Shown one piece after another: positions 12,244-17,906 of a DNA stretch of 17,906 bases. The DNA comes from CAZNPW01 sp964575185 (GTDB lineage Bacteria > Pseudomonadota > Alphaproteobacteria > Rhodobacterales > Rhodobacteraceae), in assembly GCA_964575185.1 (NCBI GenBank), contig CAZNPW010000054.1, forward strand, positions 1 to 17,906, given 5' to 3'. Position numbers and translations under genes: made by a program. The notes below the pieces were generated by a model, which worked only from the letters and a program-made list of their open reading frames with translations, had not been told where the DNA came from and ran no database searches. How positions within the stretch are numbered: the first letter of the stretch is position 1; each line of letters starts with the position of its first letter.

Positions 12244-13917
12244 ATGACGCTCACCGCCTACCTGATCTACTTCGCCGCGCTCGTCGGCCTCGGCTGGGCG
12301 GCTTCCGTCTGGATGGCGCGGGTCTACGACGGGCGCCTGCCTGCGGGCCTCGCGCGGGCCGAGGGCGCGGTGCTGCGCCTGTGCGGGGTGGACCCCGACC
12401 GCGGCATGGGCTGGGCCGCCTACGCGCTGGCCGTGCTGGCCTTCAATGCGGCGGGGTTCGTCCTGCTGTATGCGATCCTGCGGGCGCAGGGCGCGCTGCC
12501 GCTGAACCCCGACGGCATCGGCGGCATGGCCCCCGACCTCGCCTTCAACACCGCGGTCAGCTTCGTCACCAACACCAACTGGCAGGCCTATTCGGGCGAG
12601 GCGCAGCTGAGCTACCTGAGCCAGATGGCCGGGCTGACGGTGCAGAACTTCGTCAGCGCGGGCACCGGCATGGCGGTGGCGGTGGCGGTGATCCGGGGCT
12701 TCGTCGCCCCCCGGGGCGCGACCTTGGGCAACTTCTGGGTCGACATGACGCGGTCGGTGCTGTGGATCCTTTTGCCCATGTCGGTCGTGCTGGCACTGTT
12801 CCTGGCCTGGCAGGGCGTGCCGCAGACGCTGCAGGGGGCCGTCACCGCCACGACCGTGGAGGGCGAGGCACAGGTCATCGCCCGCGGCCCGGCCGCCGCG
12901 CAGATCGCGATCAAGCAGCTCGGCACCAACGGCGGCGGGTTCTTCGGCGTCAACTCCGCCCATCCGTTCGAGAACCCGACGGTCGCGTCGAACATGGCGC
13001 AGACGCTCGCGATCCTGCTGATCCCGGTGGCCTTCTGCTTCCTCTTCGGCCGCATGGCGGGTGACCGGCGGCAGGGGCGGGCGATCTTCGCCGCGATGGC
13101 GGTGATGTTCGTGGCCGGCCTCGCGGTGATCCACGCCTCCGAGGTCGCGGGCAACCCGGCGCTCGGCATCGGCGCGAACATGGAGGGCAAGGAGCAGCGC
13201 TTCGGCGCGATGCTGTCGAGCCTCTGGGCCGCCAGCACGACCGCCGCCTCGAACGGGTCGGTCAACGCGATGCTCGACAGCTTCATGCCGCTGTCCGGCC
13301 TGGCGATGATGCTGTTCATGCAGGTGGGCGAGGTGATCTTCGGCGGCGTCGGCGCGGGGCTTTACGGGATGCTGCTCTATGTCGTGCTCGCGGTGTTCCT
13401 GGCCGGGCTGATGGTCGGCCGCACGCCCGAATACCTCGGCCGCAAGATCGAGGCGCGCGAGGTGACGCTGGCGATGCTCGCCTTCCTGTCGATGCCGCTG
13501 GGGATCCTCGTCGGCGGTGCCATCGCGATGACCGTGCCGCAGATGGTCGCCAGCATCCAGGACGCCGGGCCGCACGGCCTGAGCGAGACGCTCTACGCCT
13601 ATTCCAGCGCCACCGGCAACAACGGCAGCGCCTTCGGCGGCTGGGGTGCGGCGAACCCCTGGCAGACGACCGCGCTCGGGATCGTGATGCTGCTCGGCCG
13701 CTACGCGATCATCGTGCCGATGCTGGCCATCGCCGGGTCGATGGTCCGCAAGACCCGCGCGCCCGTGACGAGCGGCACCTTCCCGACGCACGGGCCGCTG
13801 TTCGTGACGCTTCTCGTGCTGACGGTCGTGATCCTCGGCGCGCTGACCTTCTTCCCCGTCCTTGCCCTCGGCCCCATCGCGGAAGAGACCGCGCGCCTGG
13901 CCGGGCAGAGCTTCTGA
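12244..13917 (+). CDS. kdpA: Potassium-transporting ATPase K+-channel-like subunit KdpA
   Basis: KdpA is the inner-membrane subunit that binds and conducts K+ through a selectivity filter built from four related loops. The 557-aa product, normal in length, shows all four: FVTNTNWQAYSGEA (107-120), QLGTNGGGFFGVNSAHPFEN (225-244), TTAASNGSVNAM (about 332-343) and SATGNNGSAFGGW (about 455-467). About ten hydrophobic membrane segments are visible. ATG 12244 has GAGG just upstream (within TGAGGCC). It is the second recognised gene of the pump operon and is followed by kdpB after 9 nt. The operon is expected to respond to K+ limitation through KdpD/KdpE. Confidence 0.97.
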   Translation: MTLTAYLIYFAALVGLGWAASVWMARVYDGRLPAGLARAEGAVLRLCGVDPDRGMGWAAYALAVLAFNAAGFVLLYAILRAQGALPLNPDGIGGMAPDLAFNTAVSFVTNTNWQAYSGEAQLSYLSQMAGLTVQNFVSAGTGMAVAVAVIRGFVAPRGATLGNFWVDMTRSVLWILLPMSVVLALFLAWQGVPQTLQGAVTATTVEGEAQVIARGPAAAQIAIKQLGTNGGGFFGVNSAHPFENPTVASNMAQTLAILLIPVAFCFLFGRMAGDRRQGRAIFAAMAVMFVAGLAVIHASEVAGNPALGIGANMEGKEQRFGAMLSSLWAASTTAASNGSVNAMLDSFMPLSGLAMMLFMQVGEVIFGGVGAGLYGMLLYVVLAVFLAGLMVGRTPEYLGRKIEAREVTLAMLAFLSMPLGILVGGAIAMTVPQMVASIQDAGPHGLSETLYAYSSATGNNGSAFGGWGAANPWQTTALGIVMLLGRYAIIVPMLAIAGSMVRKTRAPVTSGTFPTHGPLFVTLLVLTVVILGALTFFPVLALGPIAEETARLAGQSF

Positions 13918-13926
13918 GGCCCGATC

Positions 13927-15963
13927 ATGTCCACCCATGCCAAGACGGCCGACCTGCGCGGCCTCTATCCCGCGGCGATCCGCGAAAGCCTGGTCAAGCT
14001 CGACCCCCGCGCGCTGTGGCGGAACCCGGTGATCTTCGTCACCGCCGTCACGGCGGCGCTGACGACGGTGCTGGGCCTGCGCGACCTGCTGGCGGGCACG
14101 CCCGGCGCGCTGACCGCGCTGCACATCGCGGCCTGGCTGTGGCTCTGCGTGCTGTTCGCCAACTTCGCCGAGGCGCTGGCCGAAGGCCGGGGCCGCGCGC
14201 GGGCCGACACGCTGCGGGCGACCAAGGCCGAGACGCGGGTGCGGGTGCTCGCCGGGCCGGACGACGACCCGGCGGGCGCGGTGCAGGCCGCCTCCACCTC
14301 GCTGCGGCCGGGCCAGTTCGTCCACGTCGCCGCCGGCGAGATCATCCCGACCGACGGCGAGGCCGTCCGCGGCATGGCGAGCGTGAACGAAAGCGCGATC
14401 ACGGGGGAATCCGCCCCGGTGATCCGCGAGGCCGGGGGCGACCGGTCGGGCGTGACCGGCGGCACCACGGTCGCCTCGGACTGGCTGGTGATCCGCATCA
14501 CCGCCGAGCCGGGGAAGAGCTTCCTCGACCGGATGATCGCGCTGGTCGAAGGCGCGGAGCGCCAGCGCACCCCGAACGAGATCGCGCTGAACATCCTGCT
14601 GGTCGGGCTGACGCTGATCTTCCTCTTCGTGGTGGTGACGCTGCCCGCCTTCGCCGCCTGGTCGGGGACCATGATCCCCGTGGTGGTGCTGGCGGCGCTG
14701 TTCGTGACGCTGATCCCCACCACGATCGGCGGGCTTCTCTCGGCCATCGGCATCGCCGGGATGGACCGGCTGGTGCGCGCGAACGTCATCGCCAAGTCGG
14801 GCCGCGCGGTCGAGGCGGCGGGGGACGTGGACACGCTTTTGCTCGACAAGACCGGCACCATCACCTTCGGCAACCGGATGGCCGATGCGCTTCTCCCCGC
14901 CCCCGGCGTCACCGCGCAGCGGCTGGCCGAGGCGGCGGCGCTGGCCTCGCTCGCCGACGAGACGCCCGAGGGGAAGTCCATCGTCGACAAGGCGCGCGAG
15001 ATGCTGGGGTCCGTCCCTGCCATGCCCCCCCGCGCCGAACCCGTGGCCTTCACCGCGCAGACCCGGCTGTCGGGGCTGGACCTCGCCGACGGGCGGCGCT
15101 TCCGCAAGGGCGCGTCCGACGCCGTGATCCGCCTGACCGGGCAGACCCCCGCCGCCGCCCTGCAGGCGCAGGTCGACGCCATCGCGCGGTCGGGCGGCAC
15201 GCCGCTCCTGGTGGCCGAGGGCGACGCGATCCTGGGCGCGGTGCATCTGAAGGACATCGTGAAGCCCGGCGTGCGCGAGCGTTTCGCCGAGCTGCGCGCG
15301 ATGGGCATCCGCACGGTGATGATCACCGGCGACAACCCCCTGACCGCCGCCGCCATCGCCGCCGAGGCCGGGGTGGACGACTTCCTGGCCGAGGCCACGC
15401 CCGAGATGAAGCTCGACCTCATCCGCCGCGAGCAGGCGGGCGGCCGGCTCGTCGCAATGTGCGGCGACGGCTCGAACGACGCGCCCGCGCTCGCGCAGGC
15501 CGACGTGGGCGTGGCGATGAACGCAGGCACGCCCGCGGCGAAGGAGGCCGCGAACCTGATCGACCTCGACAGCGACCCCACGAAGCTGATCGAGATCGTC
15601 ATGGTGGGCAAGCAGCTCCTCATCAGCCGCGGCGCGCTGACCACCTTCAGCATCGCCAACGACGTGGCGAAGTATTTCGCGATCCTGCCCGCGATCTTCG
15701 TCGCGGCCTATCCGGGGCTCGGGGTGCTGAACGTCATGGGCCTCGCCTCGCCGACCAGCGCGATCCTGTCGGCGGTGATCTTCAACGCGCTGATCCTCGT
15801 CGCGCTGGTGCCGCTGGCGCTGCGCGGCGTGCGCTACACGCCCGCGGGCGCAAGCGCGCTCCTGCGCCGCAACCTCGCGGTCTACGGCCTCGGCGGGCTG
15901 ATCGTGCCCTTCATCGGCATCAAGGCCGTCGACATGGCGCTCGTCGCGCTGAACCTTGTGTAA
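13927..15963 (+). CDS. kdpB: Potassium-transporting P-type ATPase catalytic subunit KdpB
   Basis: KdpB hydrolyses ATP to power K+ uptake through KdpA. The 678-aa product has the full P-type ATPase set: the actuator motif TGES (159-162), phosphorylation site DKTGTIT with Asp307, the nucleotide-binding FRKGASDAVIR segment, MITGDNPLTAAAIA and the hinge CGDGSNDAPALAQADVGVAM. Asp307 and Ser162 have the same numbers as in E. coli KdpB, where Ser162 phosphorylation inhibits the pump, so that control could operate here too. ATG 13927 follows a GAGG within the kdpA stop region. kdpC follows after 9 nt. Confidence 0.98.
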   Translation: MSTHAKTADLRGLYPAAIRESLVKLDPRALWRNPVIFVTAVTAALTTVLGLRDLLAGTPGALTALHIAAWLWLCVLFANFAEALAEGRGRARADTLRATKAETRVRVLAGPDDDPAGAVQAASTSLRPGQFVHVAAGEIIPTDGEAVRGMASVNESAITGESAPVIREAGGDRSGVTGGTTVASDWLVIRITAEPGKSFLDRMIALVEGAERQRTPNEIALNILLVGLTLIFLFVVVTLPAFAAWSGTMIPVVVLAALFVTLIPTTIGGLLSAIGIAGMDRLVRANVIAKSGRAVEAAGDVDTLLLDKTGTITFGNRMADALLPAPGVTAQRLAEAAALASLADETPEGKSIVDKAREMLGSVPAMPPRAEPVAFTAQTRLSGLDLADGRRFRKGASDAVIRLTGQTPAAALQAQVDAIARSGGTPLLVAEGDAILGAVHLKDIVKPGVRERFAELRAMGIRTVMITGDNPLTAAAIAAEAGVDDFLAEATPEMKLDLIRREQAGGRLVAMCGDGSNDAPALAQADVGVAMNAGTPAAKEAANLIDLDSDPTKLIEIVMVGKQLLISRGALTTFSIANDVAKYFAILPAIFVAAYPGLGVLNVMGLASPTSAILSAVIFNALILVALVPLALRGVRYTPAGASALLRRNLAVYGLGGLIVPFIGIKAVDMALVALNLV

Positions 15964-15972
15964 GAGGCCGTC

Positions 15973-16551
15973 ATGCTGACCCACCTTCGCCCCGCCATCG
16001 CGCTGACCGTCCTGTTCACGCTGCTGACGGGCCTCGCCTATCCCCTCGCCATGACGGGGGTGGCGCAGGCGCTGTTCCCCGCGCAGGCCGACGGCAGCCT
16101 GATCGTGCAGGGCGACCGCACCGTCGGATCGACCCTCATCGCCCAGAACTTCACGGGCGCTGCCTACCTGCACCCCCGGCCCTCGGCCTCGGGCTGGAAC
16201 GCCGCCGGGACGGGGGCCTCGAACCTCGGCCCGACCTCGGCCGCGCTGATCGCCGACGTGGCCGAACGCCGCGCGGCCTGGGAGGCGCTGAACGGCGCGC
16301 CCGCGCCGATCGACGCGGTGACGGCGAGCGCCTCGGGCCTCGACCCCGACATCGGCGTGGACACCGCGCTGGGCCAGGCGGCGCGGATCGCGGCGGCGCG
16401 CGGGGCCGACCCGGCCGCCGTTGCGGCGCTGATCCGCGGCGCGGTGCGCGGGCCGCTGTTCGGCCTCTACGGCGAGCCGTCGGTGAACGTGCTGGCCACC
16501 AACCTGGCCCTTGACGCGGCCTTTCCGATGGCCCCCGCTGCCACCCCATGA
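15973..16551 (+). CDS. kdpC: Potassium-transporting ATPase subunit KdpC
   Basis: KdpC is a single-span subunit with a periplasmic domain that raises the pump's affinity. The 192-aa product starts with a membrane helix (about 8-34, AIALTVLFTLLTGLAYPLAM region) and then shows the family motifs LFPAQADGSLI, GSTLIAQNFTGAAYLHPRPS, ASGLDPDIGVDTALGQAARI and GEPSVNVLATNLALD near the C terminus. GAGG precedes ATG 15973. The stop overlaps the kdpD start by 4 nt (ATGA), tying the sensor's synthesis to that of the pump. Confidence 0.96.
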   Translation: MLTHLRPAIALTVLFTLLTGLAYPLAMTGVAQALFPAQADGSLIVQGDRTVGSTLIAQNFTGAAYLHPRPSASGWNAAGTGASNLGPTSAALIADVAERRAAWEALNGAPAPIDAVTASASGLDPDIGVDTALGQAARIAAARGADPAAVAALIRGAVRGPLFGLYGEPSVNVLATNLALDAAFPMAPAATP

Positions 16552-17906
16552 CCGACGAAGGCCCCCGCCCGTCCCCCGAGGCGCTGCTCACCCGCGCCGC
16601 GCGCGAGGGGCGGGGGCGGCTGAAGCTGTTCCTCGGGGCCGCGCCGGGGGTCGGCAAGACCTGGGGGATGCTCGACGACGCCCACCGCGAGCTCGCCAAG
16701 GGAGTCGACGTGCTCGCCGCGCTGATCGAGACGCACGGCCGGGCCGAGACGCAGGCGAAGCTGTCCGGCCTGCCGCAGCTGCCGCGCAAGGCGGTGCTCT
16801 ACCGCGGCCGCGCGCTGGCCGAGATGGACCTCGACGCGCTGCTCGCCCGCCGCCCAGAGCTCGCGCTGATCGACGAACTGGCCCACACCAACCCCGAGGG
16901 CAGCCGCCACGAGAAACGCTGGCAGGACGTGGAGGAGGTGCTGGGGGCCGGGATCGACGTCTACACCACGCTGAACATCCAGCACATCGAGACGCTGAAC
17001 GACACCGTCGCCCGGATCACCGGCGTCCGCGTGCGCGAGACGGTCCCCGACCGCGTGATGGCCATGGCCGACGAGATCGAGCTGATCGACCTGCCGCCGG
17101 ACGAGCTGGTGGACCGGCTGAAGCAGGGCAAGGTCTATCCCGCCGACCAGGCCTCCCGCGCGCTGTCGTCGTTCTTCGTGAAGGGCAACCTGACCGCGCT
17201 GCGCGAGCTTGCCATGCGCACCGCCGCCGACCGGGTCGACGCGCAGCTGCGCGAGCACATGGCGCTGAACGCGATCGAAGGCCCCTGGCCCGCGCAGGAG
17301 CGCATCCTCGTCTGCGTCAACGAAAGCCCCGCGGCGCGCGAGGCGATCCGGGTCGCCAAGCGCAGCGCCGACCGGGCGCGGGCCGACTGGATCGCGCTGC
17401 ACGTCGCCTCCTCGCACACCGAGGCGCTGCGCGACGCCGACAAGGACCGCCTGGCCGCGTCGCTGCGGCTGGCCGAGCGGCTGGGGGCCGAGCTCGCGAC
17501 GCTGACCGCCGAACGCGACGTGGCCGAGGCGGCGCTGGGCTTCGCGCGCGACCGCAACGTGCGCCGCATCGTCATCGGGCGGCCCCGGCCGCGCCCCTTC
17601 TGGACGCGCGGGCTGGCCGAGGACGTGGCGGGCGACCTTCTGCGGGCCGCGGGGTCCTTCGAGGTGACCGTCGCCGCCGAACCCGAAGACCGCGACCGCC
17701 GCCGCACCCTGCGCCTGCCGCGCCCGAGCGCCGACGTCATGGCCTGGGCCGAGGCGGCGGGGGCCGTGGCGCTCGCCACCGCCTGCGCCTTCGCGGTCGA
17801 ACGGCTGTTCCCCGTCGCGAGCCTCTCGGTCATCTACATGACCGCGGTGGTCGCCGTGGCCTCGCGCCGGGGGCTCGTGCCGGCCGTCGCGGCGTCGGTC
17901 CTGGGC
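16548..17906 (+). CDS. kdpD: Sensor histidine kinase KdpD, N-terminal part (3' truncated by window edge)
   Basis: KdpD senses low K+ and controls phosphorylation of KdpE, the activator of kdp transcription. The visible 453 codons start at ATG 16548, overlapping kdpC by 4 nt. The KdpD input domain has Walker A GAAPGVGKT (30-38), a Walker B-like strand ALIDELAHTN (106-115), GSRHEKRWQDVEEVLGAGID (118-137) and VYTTLNIQHIETLND. A universal-stress-protein-like domain follows (about 245-370; RILVCVNESPAAREAIRVAK, RRIVIGRPRPRPFW). The first membrane segments begin at about residue 400. The HisKA and ATPase domains, and presumably kdpE, lie beyond the window. Confidence 0.95.
   Translation, partial: MTDEGPRPSPEALLTRAAREGRGRLKLFLGAAPGVGKTWGMLDDAHRELAKGVDVLAALIETHGRAETQAKLSGLPQLPRKAVLYRGRALAEMDLDALLARRPELALIDELAHTNPEGSRHEKRWQDVEEVLGAGIDVYTTLNIQHIETLNDTVARITGVRVRETVPDRVMAMADEIELIDLPPDELVDRLKQGKVYPADQASRALSSFFVKGNLTALRELAMRTAADRVDAQLREHMALNAIEGPWPAQERILVCVNESPAAREAIRVAKRSADRARADWIALHVASSHTEALRDADKDRLAASLRLAERLGAELATLTAERDVAEAALGFARDRNVRRIVIGRPRPRPFWTRGLAEDVAGDLLRAAGSFEVTVAAEPEDRDRRRTLRLPRPSADVMAWAEAAGAVALATACAFAVERLFPVASLSVIYMTAVVAVASRRGLVPAVAASVLG

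Noticed and set aside
12193..16173. A 1326-codon open frame antisense to kdpA, kdpB and kdpC
   Set aside because: It is rich in Arg, His, Gly and Asp, has no domain, and lies opposite three certain genes. Stop codons are rare in this frame because of the very high GC at third positions.

Overview
The window looks like part of a chromosome from a very GC-rich alphaproteobacterium, most likely of the Rhodobacterales (Paracoccaceae). This rests on the ftsK-lolA neighbourhood, an RbaV/RbaW-like STAS/anti-sigma pair, a coupled M17 aminopeptidase and NlpC/P60 pair, a characteristic GC-rich intergenic element (8236-8283), and frequent 4-nt start/stop overlaps. No phage, IS element, tRNA or CRISPR array is visible.

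Region 1 (1-2287): the 3' end of ftsK, then a low-GC island (about 640-1640) with a two-gene FIC toxin-antitoxin module, then lolA. The module has a CtrA-type box and a promoter candidate upstream. The 63-aa antitoxin candidate and the Fic protein each carry a variant of their key motif, which makes this the most unusual part of the window.

Region 2 (2284-4586): a minus-strand lipoprotein with a lytic-transglycosylase-like domain, whose stop codon lies in the same CTAG as that of lolA. It is divergent from hspQ. Next comes an overlapping STAS antagonist and anti-sigma kinase pair (partner switching), followed by 279 nt without a gene.

Region 3 (4587-10533): a compact plus-strand run with a gamma-glutamyltransferase-family Ntn hydrolase, free methionine-(R)-sulfoxide reductase, homocysteine S-methyltransferase-family protein, RluA-type pseudouridine synthase, M17 leucyl aminopeptidase and NlpC/P60 peptidase. 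Overlapping starts and stops suggest translational coupling within parts of it. The theme is sulfur amino acid and peptide turnover.

Region 4 (10534-12066): a minus-strand ATP-grasp-like protein of unknown substrate, then the 4.5S/SRP RNA gene with a good sigma-70 promoter, then about 300 nt of GC-rich DNA with hairpins and phased CTTAC repeats just before the kdp genes.

Region 5 (12067-17906): the high-affinity K+ uptake operon kdpF-A-B-C-D. An extra 27-aa membrane microprotein is translationally coupled in front of kdpF. kdpD runs off the right edge. KdpFABC forms the ATP-driven potassium pump, and KdpD (with KdpE, expected downstream) is its sensor kinase.
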